Positions 25,549-33,528 of a DNA stretch of 64,000 nt are shown piece by piece. A program made the position numbers and the translations under genes. Location: positions 3,534,001 to 3,598,000 of the forward strand of contig NZ_CP114901.1 in NCBI RefSeq assembly GCF_027497175.1, written 5' to 3'. A model generated the notes under the pieces. The model worked only from the letters and a program-made list of their open reading frames with translations. It was not told the DNA's origin and did no database searches. Within the stretch, counting starts at the first letter, position 1, and each line of letters opens with the position of its first letter. The DNA comes from Verrucosispora sp. WMMD573. Its GTDB lineage: Bacteria > Actinomycetota > Actinomycetes > Mycobacteriales > Micromonosporaceae.

Positions 25549-27180
25549 TTAGTCCAGGGTCAGCAGACCCTGTTCGGACACCACGCTGACCGACAACGTC
25601 TTGTACCCGACCTCGTCGAACAGGACCGTCATCCGATCCTCCTCGTAGCTGAGCACCAGGCCGGAACCCCACTCGGCGTGCCGCACCTGGCTGTGTACCG
25701 GGAACGGTCCCACCGAACCGTCGTCGGGCACGCTGGTGCCGGCGTGGCAGTTGTCGCAGTGCCCGCAGATCTCGCTCATCTGCTCGCCGAAGTAGGCCAG
25801 CAACGTCTGACCCCGGCAGGCGCTGGTCTCGGCGAAGGCGCGCATCATGTCGGTACGCGACCGGGTCAGGCTCTGCTGCCGTTCCGCCTCGGCCACCGCA
25901 GCCGCCGCCGCGTCGACCGGAGTGGGAGCGTAACGGGGTGCGCCGACGCGTTGTCCCGTGACCTGCTGGGCGGCGCCGACCTGTTCCAACAGGGCGAGGT
26001 ACTGCCCGAGCTTGCGCGGGCCGAGCCCGGTCACCTCGCGCAGCTCCTTGCGGGTCGTCGGTTCGCGGCGCAGCAACGCGGCCAGATCGCGCAGCTCGGT
26101 GGCGTCGGGCAGCCCACCGCTGAAGTAGCGTTGCAGCCCGACGTCCTCGGCCTGCCAGAGCAGCAGCACCCGGGCCGGCTGGCCGTCGCGACCGGCCCGG
26201 CCGATCTCCTGGAAGTAGCTGTCCGGCGAGTCGGGCAGCGCCATGTGCACCACCCAGGCGATGTTGGGCTTGTCGATGCCCATGCCGAACGCCGAGGTCG
26301 CCACCATGATCGGCACCTGATCGGCGAGGAACGCCTCGTGCAGTCGGGCGCGGGCGCTGGCCGGCATCCCGCCGTGGTAGTACTGCGCCGGAAAGCCCGC
26401 GCCGGTCAGTCGGTCGGCAAGTTCCTCGGCGGCCCGGCGGGTGGGCACGTAGATGATGCCGGGTCGCTTGTCGTCGCGCAGCAGGGCGATCAGTCGCCGC
26501 CACCGGTAGTCCTCGGTGGGGCAGTGCGCCACCTCGAAGAAGAGGTTGGGCCGGTCCAGCCCGGACACCACGATCTCGGGCTTGCGCAGCCGCAGCCGGC
26601 TGACGATGTCGTCGCGTACCGGCGGGGAGGCGGTGGCGGTCAGCGCGACAACCGGTGGCCGGCCGATGCCCTCGATGAGCTGCCCGAGGGCCAGGTAGTC
26701 CGGGCGGAAGTCGTGGCCCCAGGCCGAGATGCAGTGCGCCTCGTCGATCGCCACCAGCGCCGGCTTGAGGTCCCGGACCTCGGCCAGCCGGTCGGGGTTG
26801 GCCAACTGCTCCGGGGTGATGAAGAGGAACTCGGCCCGCCCGTCGCGGATCTCGGCGATCGCCTCGGCCTGCTGGGCGGCGGTCTCGTCCGAGCTGATCC
26901 GCACCGCCCGCAGTTCCGCGCGCTGGCGTTCGTTGAGCGCGGCGATCTGGTCCTGCTGGAGCGCCAGCAGCGGTGAGATCACCACGGTCGGACCGGGGAT
27001 CAGGCTGGCCGGGATCTGGTAGATCGCCGACTTGCCGGCGCCGGTGGGCAACACCACCAGGGCGTCGCGGCGGCGCATCACGGCCCGCATCGCGGCCAAC
27101 TGGTTGGGACGCAGGGCGGTCCAACCGAACAGGCTGCGCGCGGCGCGGCGCAACGACATCGAGTGCGTGGTCAGCTTCAT
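25549..27180 (-). CDS. recQ: RecQ-family ATP-dependent DNA helicase
   Basis: 543 residues. It unwinds DNA 3' to 5' in repair. Two RecA-like domains carry Walker A LPTGAGKS (44-51), DEAH (146-149) with the RecQ aromatic loop CISAWGHDFRPDY, and motif VI QEIGRAGRDG. A zinc-binding site follows: Cys455, then CGHCDNC (472-478). In place of a C-terminal HRDC domain there is a short beta-rich module (about 495-543, VRHAEWGSGLVLSYEEDRMT) resembling the DUF3553-like end of UvrD/PcrA helicases. The start at 27180 is the first ATG before conserved sequence; one at 27159 is also possible. No ribosome binding site supports either. Confidence 0.9.
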   Translation of the reverse strand: MKLTTHSMSLRRAARSLFGWTALRPNQLAAMRAVMRRRDALVVLPTGAGKSAIYQIPASLIPGPTVVISPLLALQQDQIAALNERQRAELRAVRISSDETAAQQAEAIAEIRDGRAEFLFITPEQLANPDRLAEVRDLKPALVAIDEAHCISAWGHDFRPDYLALGQLIEGIGRPPVVALTATASPPVRDDIVSRLRLRKPEIVVSGLDRPNLFFEVAHCPTEDYRWRRLIALLRDDKRPGIIYVPTRRAAEELADRLTGAGFPAQYYHGGMPASARARLHEAFLADQVPIMVATSAFGMGIDKPNIAWVVHMALPDSPDSYFQEIGRAGRDGQPARVLLLWQAEDVGLQRYFSGGLPDATELRDLAALLRREPTTRKELREVTGLGPRKLGQYLALLEQVGAAQQVTGQRVGAPRYAPTPVDAAAAAVAEAERQQSLTRSRTDMMRAFAETSACRGQTLLAYFGEQMSEICGHCDNCHAGTSVPDDGSVGPFPVHSQVRHAEWGSGLVLSYEEDRMTVLFDEVGYKTLSVSVVSEQGLLTLD

Positions 27181-27247
27181 CGAAGGCCGCAGGTACCCGG
27201 GCGCATCCGCGCCGAAACCCGAGTCGATAAGCGTGGGGCGGCGGGCG

Positions 27248-27370
27248 TCAGCGGCGGAACATCGCCCGGATGGCGAGGAGCAGCAGCAGACCGCCGACCA
27301 CCAGACCGAGCAGGCGTACGCCGGGGACGTCGGCCGGGCTTGTCGCGTCGGCCAGTAGCACGGGGTCCAT
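27248..27370 (-). CDS. Candidate 40-residue single-helix membrane protein
   Basis: An open frame from ATG 27370 to TGA 27248 encodes 40 residues: a short acidic N-terminus (MDPVLLADATSPADVPG), one hydrophobic helix (LLGLVVGGLLLLLAI, about 20-34) and a basic end (RAMFRR). This is the layout of small tail-in membrane proteins. It lies 67 bases upstream of recQ on the same strand. An AT-rich stretch at 27404-27425, with TACAGT on the minus strand (27406-27411), could be its promoter. No family is recognised. Confidence 0.45.
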   Translation of the reverse strand: MDPVLLADATSPADVPGVRLLGLVVGGLLLLLAIRAMFRR

Positions 27371-27583
27371 ACCCGCACTGTTGCGGGGCAGCGCTCCCAA
27401 GGCAACTGTAAGGTTTATTGACTATTGAGTGGCGCGGTGTGACCATGTCTGCACCGCCGGCCGGCGGGAGTCCACGGCGGAACACGCGGGGGTACAGCGC
27501 CGAATGAGCGAGCGGCAGCGAGCGAATCATCAACTCGGGGCGGCGGTGCCTCATGGCGGCACGCAGCGAAGCGGAGTGCCGGC

Positions 27584-29104
27584 ATGAGCGAGCGGGTCGA
27601 GCGCAACGCAAACCTGGCGGCCCTGGCGGCTGCGGTCCTGCAACCCGGTTTCGTCGGCACCGTCCCACCCGCCTGGATCTGCCGCTGGCTCGGCGAGGGG
27701 CTCGGCTCGGTGGTGCTGTTCAGCCGTAACGTCGTGGATCCCGCGCAGGTCGCCGAGCTGACCGCGGCGCTGCGCGCGGAGCGGCCGGACGTGATCGTCG
27801 CCATCGACGAGGAGGCGGGTGACGTCACCCGCATCGAGTCCGGCCGGGGCAGCTCCCGCCCGGGCAACCTGGCGCTCGGCGCGGTGGACGATCCGGCGTT
27901 GACCGAGCAGGTGGCCCGCGACCTCGGCGTGGAACTCGCCGCCGCCGGGATCACCCTCAACTACGCGCCGGACGTCGACGTCAATTCCAACCCGGACAAC
28001 CCGGTGATCGGTGTCCGCTCGTTCGGCGCGGAGCCGTCGCTGGTCGCCCGGCACACCACCGCCTGGGTACGCGGCCTGCAGGCCGGTGGCGTCGCCGCCT
28101 GCGCGAAGCATTTTCCCGGTCACGGTGACACCCGGGTGGACTCCCACCACGACCTGCCCCGCATCGACGCCGACCGGGCCCGGCTGCACGCCGTCGAACT
28201 GGCCCCGTTCCGGGCCGCCGTGGCGGCGGGCGTCCAGGCGGTGATGACCGGGCACCTGCTGGTGCCCACCCTGGATCCCGACCTGCCGGCCACCCTGAGT
28301 AGCCGCATCCTGGGTGGCCTGCTGCGCGAGGAGATGGGTTTCGACGGGGTGGTGGTGACCGACGCGGTGGAGATGGGCGCGGTGGCCGACCGCTACGGTT
28401 TCGCCGGTGCCGCGGTGCGTGCCCTGGCCGCCGGAGCGGACGCGATCTGCGTGGGCGGCGAGCACGCCGACGAGGCGGCGGCCCGGCACCTGCGCGACGC
28501 CATCGTCGGCGCGGTGGTCGCCGGTGAGCTGCCCGAGGAGCGGCTGGCCGAGGCGGCCAAGCGGGTCGGCCAACTCGCCGCCTGGACGGTGGCGGCGCGT
28601 GCCGCCCGTTCCGCGACGCCAGCCGCGCCGGCCGGCTCGACGGTCGGGCTGGCGGCGGCCCGGCTGGCGGTCCGGATCACCACGGGCAAGGCCGCGGCCA
28701 CCTCGTTGCCGCTGACCGCCCCGCCGCACGTGGTCGAGTTCCAGCCGCCGCACAACATCGCGATCGGGTCGGAGACCCCCTGGGGGGTGGCCGCGCCGCT
28801 GGCCGCTCTCGTGTCGGGCACCACCAGCGTCCGGTACGTCGAGAACTCGGTGCCGGCCGACCTGGCCGCCGAGGCCACCGGCCGGCCGCTCGTGCTGGTG
28901 GTCCGCGACCTGCACCGGCACGCCTGGATGCGGGACGCGGTCGACCGGGCGCTGGCCGTCCGCCCCGACGCGGTGGTCGTCGAACTCGGGGTGCCCGCGC
29001 TGGTCACCGGCGCGGTGCACGTCGCCACCCACGGCGCCACCCGGGCCGCCGGTCGGGCCGCGGCCGAGTTGCTCGCCGGGGGCGTGGTCACTCCGGGCTG
29101 GTGA
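27584..29104 (+). CDS. Glycoside hydrolase family 3 protein (NagZ-like beta-N-acetylhexosaminidase)
   Basis: 506 residues. The GH3 N-terminal barrel is clear: VVLFSRNVVDPAQ, IDEEAGDVTRI, NYAPDVDVNSNPDNPVIG, the catalytic-loop motif KHFPGHGDTRVDSHHDLP and the nucleophile Asp in VVVTDAVEMGAV. The KH(F/S)PGHGD loop with its His is the mark of NagZ-type N-acetylglucosaminidases, so recycling of peptidoglycan fragments or cleavage of GlcNAc glycosides is likely. Residues about 370-506 form a second domain seen in actinobacterial members. No signal peptide is visible, so it is probably cytoplasmic. Its 3' end overlaps the convergent GNAT gene by 17 bases. Confidence 0.9.
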   Translation: MSERVERNANLAALAAAVLQPGFVGTVPPAWICRWLGEGLGSVVLFSRNVVDPAQVAELTAALRAERPDVIVAIDEEAGDVTRIESGRGSSRPGNLALGAVDDPALTEQVARDLGVELAAAGITLNYAPDVDVNSNPDNPVIGVRSFGAEPSLVARHTTAWVRGLQAGGVAACAKHFPGHGDTRVDSHHDLPRIDADRARLHAVELAPFRAAVAAGVQAVMTGHLLVPTLDPDLPATLSSRILGGLLREEMGFDGVVVTDAVEMGAVADRYGFAGAAVRALAAGADAICVGGEHADEAAARHLRDAIVGAVVAGELPEERLAEAAKRVGQLAAWTVAARAARSATPAAPAGSTVGLAAARLAVRITTGKAAATSLPLTAPPHVVEFQPPHNIAIGSETPWGVAAPLAALVSGTTSVRYVENSVPADLAAEATGRPLVLVVRDLHRHAWMRDAVDRALAVRPDAVVVELGVPALVTGAVHVATHGATRAAGRAAAELLAGGVVTPGW

Positions 29105-29369
29105 CCAGGTCGGCGTACTCCCGGTGGCGTTCGATGAAGGCGGCCATGAACGGGCAACGGGGCACCACCCGCTGCCCCTGCGCGCGGACCTGATCGAGGG
29201 TGCCACGCATCAGCGCCGAACCGACGCCCATGTTCTGGAAGGCCGAGTCCACCTCGGTGTGCGTGAAGATCAACACCTGGTCACGGGGCAGGTATGCGGT
29301 GAACCCGGCCAACGCGTCGTCGACCAGGATCTCGTAGCGGTGTTTGGCGGGATTGTCCTCGACCAGCAT
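29088..29369 (-). CDS. GNAT-like N-acetyltransferase (short, YjdJ type)
   Basis: 93 residues. The short GCN5-related fold is seen in YEILVDDALAGFTAYLP, IFTHTEVDSAFQNMGVGSAL (acetyl-CoA-binding turn Q-x-x-G-x-G/S) and VPRCPFMAAFIERHREYADL at the end. This is the small COG2388 type, about half the length of normal GNAT enzymes; its substrate is unknown. The ATG at 29369 has AGGAGTGA just upstream. It is tail-to-tail with the GH3 gene, with a 17-base overlap of coding ends. Confidence 0.88.
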   Translation of the reverse strand: MLVEDNPAKHRYEILVDDALAGFTAYLPRDQVLIFTHTEVDSAFQNMGVGSALMRGTLDQVRAQGQRVVPRCPFMAAFIERHREYADLVTSPE

Positions 29370-29428
29370 GCTCACTCCTGCATTGTCCACCGCCGGTCGG
29401 CCCGGCCGGTCGGTTCGCCGGTGTCTCG

Positions 29429-29434
29429 TACGCT
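29429..29434 (+). promoter_or_regulatory. -10 box of a leaderless promoter (lipoprotein)
   Basis: TACGCT followed by seven bases and the GTG at 29442. No Shine-Dalgarno sequence lies between. Confidence 0.5.
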
Positions 29435-29441
29435 TGACGGC

Positions 29442-29822
29442 GTGACGAACCGATCCCCCGCCGGCAAGCCCCCGCTCACCTCTCGCCGTGGCACCCCCAC
29501 CCGACTCGCCGGCCTGCTGGCCGGTCTCGCGCTCGGCGCGGCCCTGCTGGCCGGTTGCAGCTCCGAGGGGGCCAGCACCGACTGCGGTCTGGACGCCTGC
29601 ACGGTGACCTTCGACCGGGGCGTGGACGCCCAGGCCAACATCCTCGGCGTCGAGGCCCGTCTGGTCGAGGCGCAGGACGACGTGGTCACCATCGAGGTGG
29701 GCGGCGAGCAACTCTCCCTCACGGTCGGCCAGCAGGCGGCCGACGTCGGTGGCCTCGCGGTGACCTTGGACAGCGTCACCGACAGCGAGGTGAAGGTCCG
29801 CATCGCGCGTAACGGCGGCTGA
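29442..29822 (+). CDS. Small secreted lipoprotein
   Basis: 126 residues. After a basic start there is a hydrophobic segment and the lipobox LLAGC (Cys at about 37), so the mature protein of roughly 90 residues should be lipid-anchored outside the membrane. The mature part (CGLDACTVTFDRGVDAQANI, then VTIEVGGEQLSLTVGQQAADVGGLAVTL) looks like a small beta-sandwich with a Cys pair. The family is common in Micromonosporaceae but unnamed to me. It is divergent from the GNAT gene and transcribed from a likely leaderless promoter. Confidence 0.75.
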   Translation: MTNRSPAGKPPLTSRRGTPTRLAGLLAGLALGAALLAGCSSEGASTDCGLDACTVTFDRGVDAQANILGVEARLVEAQDDVVTIEVGGEQLSLTVGQQAADVGGLAVTLDSVTDSEVKVRIARNGG

Positions 29823-29882
29823 CGGGCATCCGGGCGGCGGCCAGCACGTTTGGAAATCTTCGCGTTCGGAGATTGAGGCGCC

Positions 29883-30704
29883 ATGCCTCTTACCCGGAAC
29901 GCCGAAGCCACCGCCGCCCGTACGGCCGACAGCCGGTGGCTGGAACTCCTCGCCCGGGCCGGTTTCATCGGCTACGGGATCGTGCACCTGCTGTTCGGCT
30001 GGCTGGCGCTGCAGATCGCGTTCGGCAACTCGTCCGACGACGGCGACCAGTCCGGCGCGCTGCGTACCCTCGCCGCGCAACCCATGGGTCAGTTCCTGGT
30101 CATCGCCATCGCCGTGGGCATGCTCGCGATGGCGATCTGGCAGGCGCTGGAGGCGGCCGTCGGGCACCGCACCGAGCGGGGCAACGACCGGCTCAAGGAA
30201 CGGATCATCTCCGCCGCCCGCACCCTGATCTACCTCTGGCTGGCCTGGACCGCCTGGAAGGTCGTCTCCGACGCCAACTCCGACAGCGCCTCCCAGCAGC
30301 AGGACCTGTCGGCCCGGCTGATGGAGTCCACCGGGGGTCGCTGGCTGGTCGGTCTCGCCGGTCTGGTGCTCGCGGGCATCGGTGTCGGCATGACGATCTA
30401 CGGCCTCAAGAAGAAGTTCATGAAGCGGCTGAAGACCGGCGAGATGAGTGCCAAGACCCGGCAGCTCGCCCGTCGGCTCGGCATGGCCGGCTACGCCTCC
30501 CGGGGTGTCGCCTTCGCCGTCACCGGCCTGCTGGTCATACTGGCCGCGGTGAACTACGACCCGGAGAAGGCCCGTGGTCTGGACGCCGCGCTGCGGACCC
30601 TGCGTGACCAGGCGTTCGGCACTATTCTGCTGACCCTCATCGCGCTGGGCATCGCCGCCTTCGGCGTCTACTGCTTCCTCCAGTCCCGCTACCGCAAGGT
30701 ATGA
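29883..30704 (+). CDS. DUF1206 family membrane protein
   Basis: 273 residues with six membrane helices arranged as three repeats. Each repeat begins near a glycine-aromatic pair and runs into a helix pair: ARAGFIGYGIVHLLFGWLAL, ARTLIYLWLAWTAWKV and RLGMAGYASRGVAFAVTGLL. This three-fold pattern identifies DUF1206, actinobacterial and proteobacterial membrane proteins of unknown function. The ATG at 29883 follows GATTGAGGCGCC. It is followed by a strong hairpin. Confidence 0.88.
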   Translation: MPLTRNAEATAARTADSRWLELLARAGFIGYGIVHLLFGWLALQIAFGNSSDDGDQSGALRTLAAQPMGQFLVIAIAVGMLAMAIWQALEAAVGHRTERGNDRLKERIISAARTLIYLWLAWTAWKVVSDANSDSASQQQDLSARLMESTGGRWLVGLAGLVLAGIGVGMTIYGLKKKFMKRLKTGEMSAKTRQLARRLGMAGYASRGVAFAVTGLLVILAAVNYDPEKARGLDAALRTLRDQAFGTILLTLIALGIAAFGVYCFLQSRYRKV

Positions 30705-30713
30705 CCTTCTCCT

Positions 30714-30740
30714 CCCCGGCCACCCCCGCGGTGGCCGGGG
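30714..30740 (+). terminator. Hairpin terminator after the DUF1206 gene
   Basis: CCCCGGCCACC at 30714-30724 pairs perfectly with 30730-30740 around a CCCGC loop, 10 bases after the stop codon. Confidence 0.6.
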
Positions 30741-30842
30741 CCGGCGATCCAGGGCACCATTGCCCCTTTGCCGGATCTTGATTGCCCGCACACCGGACAC
30801 CACCACCGGGGATCGCCGTCGGGCCGGAAGGAGAAGCAACAC

Positions 30843-32057
30843 GTGCACAGCTACCTCGTGACCGTCGTCGCCGCGCTCGCCGCGGCGGCGATCGCTCTTG
30901 CCGTGGTTGAGGTGGTGCACCGCCTCACCCGTCGCTGGGGCCGCAAATCGCTGCTGCTGACCGAGTTGACCCAGCACGCGCACCGCTCGTTCCAGGTCGC
31001 CGCCACCGTGCTCGCCGTGCAGTTCGCCGTCCGGTTCAGCACCGGATACGCGATCGGCACCGGCTGGCGTCAGGCACTGCTGCACTCGCTGGTGCTCGCC
31101 GTCATCGCCACCGCGGCCTGGCTGGTCGCCTCGCTGCTGGTGGTGGTGGAGGACACCGCGCTCGCCCGGTTCCGGGTGGACGTGCCGGACAACCGGCACG
31201 CCCGGCGGGTACGCACCCAGGTGGTGATGCTGCGTCGGGTGACCATCGTGGTGATCGTCGTCATCACCCTCGGCGTGATGCTGATGACCTTCCCCTCCGT
31301 GCGGGGGATCGGTGCCGGCGTACTGACCAGCGCCGGTGTGGTCGGTGTCGTCGCCGCCCTGGCCGCGCAGAGCCTGCTGGGCAACGTTTTCGCCGGCCTG
31401 CAACTCGCCTTCAGCGACGCGGTACGCCTCGACGACGTGGTGGTGATCGAGGGGGAGTGGGGTCGGATCGAGGAGTTGACCCTCAGCTACGTGGTGGTGC
31501 AGATCTGGGACGACCGGCGGCTGATCCTGCCCACCTCCTACTTCACCAGCAAGCCGTTCCAGAACTGGACCCGTACCGAGGCGAAGGTGCTGGGCACCGC
31601 CGAGTTCGAGGTCGACTGGTCGATCCCGGTGCAGGCCATGCGGGAGGAGCTACGCCGGCTGGTCGAGAGCACCGAGCTGTGGGACGGCCGGGTGTGTGTC
31701 CTCCAGGTCACCGACGCGACCGGCGGGATGATCAAGGTTCGCGCGCTGGTGAGTGCCGCCAACGCGGGCGCGCTGTGGGACCTGCGCTGTCTCGTGCGGG
31801 AAAATCTGGTGGCGTGGGTGCGCGATCACCGTCCCACCGCGATGCCCCGCCTACGTACCGAGGTCGGCGACGGCGGCAGCGACCTGGCGTGGCAGTGGAT
31901 CCAGCCGCGCCATTCGACGCGGCGTCGGTCCGAGGCCGAGATGCCCGACGACGCCCGGCTCTTCGGTGGCAGCGACGACGGCCACGCCCGCAACGAGGCC
32001 TTCGTCGGCCCGGACGAGACCGCCGAACCTCGGGAGACCGCCGAACCTCGCCGCTGA
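30843..32057 (+). CDS. MscS-type mechanosensitive ion channel
   Basis: 404 residues. Four N-terminal membrane helices precede the MscS pore helix and upper beta domain: GVVGVVAALAAQSLLGNVFAGLQLA, then DAVRLDDVVVIEGEWGRIEEL and RRLILPTSYFTSKPFQNWTR. It should open under membrane tension and release solutes on osmotic downshock. The C-terminal 60 residues are polar and charged, with the repeat AEPRETAEPRR. The GTG at 30843 is chosen for AAGGAGAAGC upstream and because the first helix follows immediately; the ATG at 30768 lacks a ribosome binding site. Confidence 0.9.
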   Translation: MHSYLVTVVAALAAAAIALAVVEVVHRLTRRWGRKSLLLTELTQHAHRSFQVAATVLAVQFAVRFSTGYAIGTGWRQALLHSLVLAVIATAAWLVASLLVVVEDTALARFRVDVPDNRHARRVRTQVVMLRRVTIVVIVVITLGVMLMTFPSVRGIGAGVLTSAGVVGVVAALAAQSLLGNVFAGLQLAFSDAVRLDDVVVIEGEWGRIEELTLSYVVVQIWDDRRLILPTSYFTSKPFQNWTRTEAKVLGTAEFEVDWSIPVQAMREELRRLVESTELWDGRVCVLQVTDATGGMIKVRALVSAANAGALWDLRCLVRENLVAWVRDHRPTAMPRLRTEVGDGGSDLAWQWIQPRHSTRRRSEAEMPDDARLFGGSDDGHARNEAFVGPDETAEPRETAEPRR

Positions 32058-32150
32058 CCACCTCGTTATCCACTCGGATGTGGAGGTTTGGCGCGGCGTC
32101 CGGCGGGGACGTGCTGCCCGACGCTTCTGCCCCCTTTTTCGGGAACAGGA

Positions 32151-32179
32151 TTGACGAGCGGCGACTCCGGGCATACAGC
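32151..32179 (+). promoter_or_regulatory. Putative promoter for the holin-like/DUF3618/DUF4235 operon
   Basis: TTGACG at 32151-32156 and TACAGC at 32174-32179, 17 bases apart, 25 bases before the first ATG at 32205. This resembles a housekeeping-type -35/-10 pair. Confidence 0.35.
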
Positions 32180-32204
32180 GCGGTGATGACGAGAGGGGGA
32201 CAGC

Positions 32205-32657
32205 ATGGCTGACGTGGCGAACGCCCGTACGTCCCACAACGGGCGTATGTCCCACAACGGGACGGAGCCGTCCACCGCCGAACTGGTTCAGCGGGCGACC
32301 GAGCAGGTCTCGCGCCTGGTCCGGGACGAACTCGCGCTGGCCCGTGCCGAGCTGACCGAGAAGGGCAAACAGGCGGGCATCGGCGCCGGCCTGTTCGCCG
32401 GTGGCGGCGCCCTCGCCTTCTTCGGTCTGGGGGCGCTGGTGACCGCCGCGATCCTCCTGCTGGCTCTGGTGCTGCCGGCGTGGGCGGCCGCCCTGATCGT
32501 GGCCGTGGCCCTGTTCCTGGTCGCCGGAGTGCTCGCGCTGATCGGCAAGCGCCGCGTCAGTCGCGCGGTCCCGCCGGTGCCCGAGGCGGCCGTGCGCAGC
32601 CTGCGGGCCGACGTCGACGTGGTCAGCGCTGCGGTGAAGGACAGGGGACGGGCATGA
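32205..32657 (+). CDS. Phage holin family-like (actinobacterial) membrane protein
   Basis: 150 residues. Helical start (AELVQRATEQVSRLVRDELA) leading into two hydrophobic helices (GLFAGGGALAFFGLGALVTA and LIVAVALFLVAGVLALI), then a conserved helical end. The pattern is that of the Phage_holin_3_6 family, which in actinomycetes is chromosomal and not linked to phage. It probably helps shape or stabilise the membrane. It starts after GAGAGGGGGACAGC and overlaps the next gene by ATGA, as is typical of this three-gene module. Confidence 0.85.
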   Translation: MADVANARTSHNGRMSHNGTEPSTAELVQRATEQVSRLVRDELALARAELTEKGKQAGIGAGLFAGGGALAFFGLGALVTAAILLLALVLPAWAAALIVAVALFLVAGVLALIGKRRVSRAVPPVPEAAVRSLRADVDVVSAAVKDRGRA

Positions 32658-32968
32658 CAGGCAACGGTACGGGTGACACGGAGGCTCTGCGGGAGGAGAT
32701 CCGGCGCACCCGCGTCGAGTTGGGCGAGACGATGGAGGCGCTGGCCGCCAAGGCCGACGTGAAGAAGCGGCTGAAGTCCTCGGCGGACCAGGCACGTGAG
32801 CGGGTGCGCGAGCAGGCTGCGGTGACCGTGGCCCGGGTGCGTGCCCAGGCCGGTCTCCACCATCAGCAGGGACCGGGTCGGCAGGGGCCCGCTCCGTTCA
32901 TCGCGCTCGCGGCCGGTGCGGTCGCCGCCGCCGTGGTGTTGATGATCATTAGAGGGAGGCGTGCGTGA
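32654..32968 (+). CDS. DUF3618 domain protein
   Basis: 104 residues. The DUF3618 signature is at the start: EALREEIRRTRVELGETMEALAAKADVKKR. A basic amphipathic helix follows (QARERVREQAAVTVARVRAQ), then a C-terminal membrane anchor (FIALAAGAVAAAVVLMIIRGR). It probably binds the membrane's inner face. It overlaps both neighbours (ATGA upstream, GTGA downstream), so the three proteins are made together. Confidence 0.88.
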   Translation: MTGNGTGDTEALREEIRRTRVELGETMEALAAKADVKKRLKSSADQARERVREQAAVTVARVRAQAGLHHQQGPGRQGPAPFIALAAGAVAAAVVLMIIRGRRA

Positions 32969-33237
32969 GCAAGGGAATCGGCAAGGCCGCCTACAAGCCG
33001 GTCGGCGTGCTGATGGGCTTCGCCGCCGGTGCGATCGCGGGCGCGGTCTTCCGCCAGGTGTGGAAGATGACCGCGGGTGACGGTGAGGCGCCCAACCCGA
33101 CCGACGAGGACCGCCGCTGGGGGGAGATCCTCGCGGCGGCTGCCTTGCAGGGAGCCATTTTCTCGGTCGTCCGGGCCGCCGTCGACCGGGGCGGTGCGGT
33201 CGGCGTCCGCCGGATCACCGGTAGCTGGCCGGACTGA
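32965..33237 (+). CDS. DUF4235 family protein
   Basis: 90 residues. KPVGVLMGFAAGAIAGAVFRQVWK (first helix, with conserved W) and WGEILAAAALQGAIFSVVRAAVDRGGA (second helix) match DUF4235, small actinobacterial membrane proteins without known activity. The GTG start overlaps the DUF3618 stop. It is the last gene of the module and is followed by a strong terminator. Confidence 0.88.
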   Translation: MSKGIGKAAYKPVGVLMGFAAGAIAGAVFRQVWKMTAGDGEAPNPTDEDRRWGEILAAAALQGAIFSVVRAAVDRGGAVGVRRITGSWPD

Positions 33238-33250
33238 AGGTCCACGTGTC

Positions 33251-33285
33251 AAGGCCCTCTCACCAGTTGCCGGTGAGGGGGCCTT
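33251..33285 (+). terminator. Intrinsic-type terminator of the DUF4235 operon
   Basis: AAGGCCCTCTCACC at 33251-33264 pairs with GGTGAGGGGGCCTT at 33272-33285 (14 bp, one wobble), followed by TTCG. It lies 13 bases after the stop codon. Confidence 0.75.
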
Positions 33286-33376
33286 TCGCCTTATCCCATC
33301 GCCTCCACCCGACGGATCTCACGCATCCGTCAGGTCACATGTCGGAGAATTTCGTCGGTTCGGCTGTGCGAAGTTT

Positions 33377-33405
33377 TTGCGTACGTGGTTAAGCTGTTCC
33401 ACGCT
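33377..33405 (+). promoter_or_regulatory. Possible cold shock gene promoter with long 5' leader
   Basis: TTGCGT at 33377-33382 and CACGCT at 33400-33405 are 17 bases apart. Transcription from here would give a leader of about 115 bases before the cold shock gene, in line with the long leaders of cspA-type mRNAs. The leader contains short direct repeats (TTGAGAGA). The boxes are weak, so this is tentative. Confidence 0.3.
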
Positions 33406-33528
33406 GTTGAGAGATGGCGTGGGTTGAGAGAAGTCTCCTTCATTGGGGGCCGCCTCAGACACCGCTGCTCGAAAACGGCCAACCGGCCGCACGGTGTGCT
33501 CGGCCGCCAGTTTTAGAAGGAGATACAC

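Noticed and set aside
29088..31403. A 771-codon open frame on the minus strand
   Set aside because: Only its first 93 codons from 29369 (GNAT) are real; the rest is antisense to the lipoprotein, DUF1206 and MscS genes, rich in H, G, R, P and Q, and reflects high GC at third positions.
32205..32657. Prophage holin indicating phage remains
   Set aside because: The holin-type family is chromosomal in actinomycetes, and no endolysin, integrase or structural genes are nearby.
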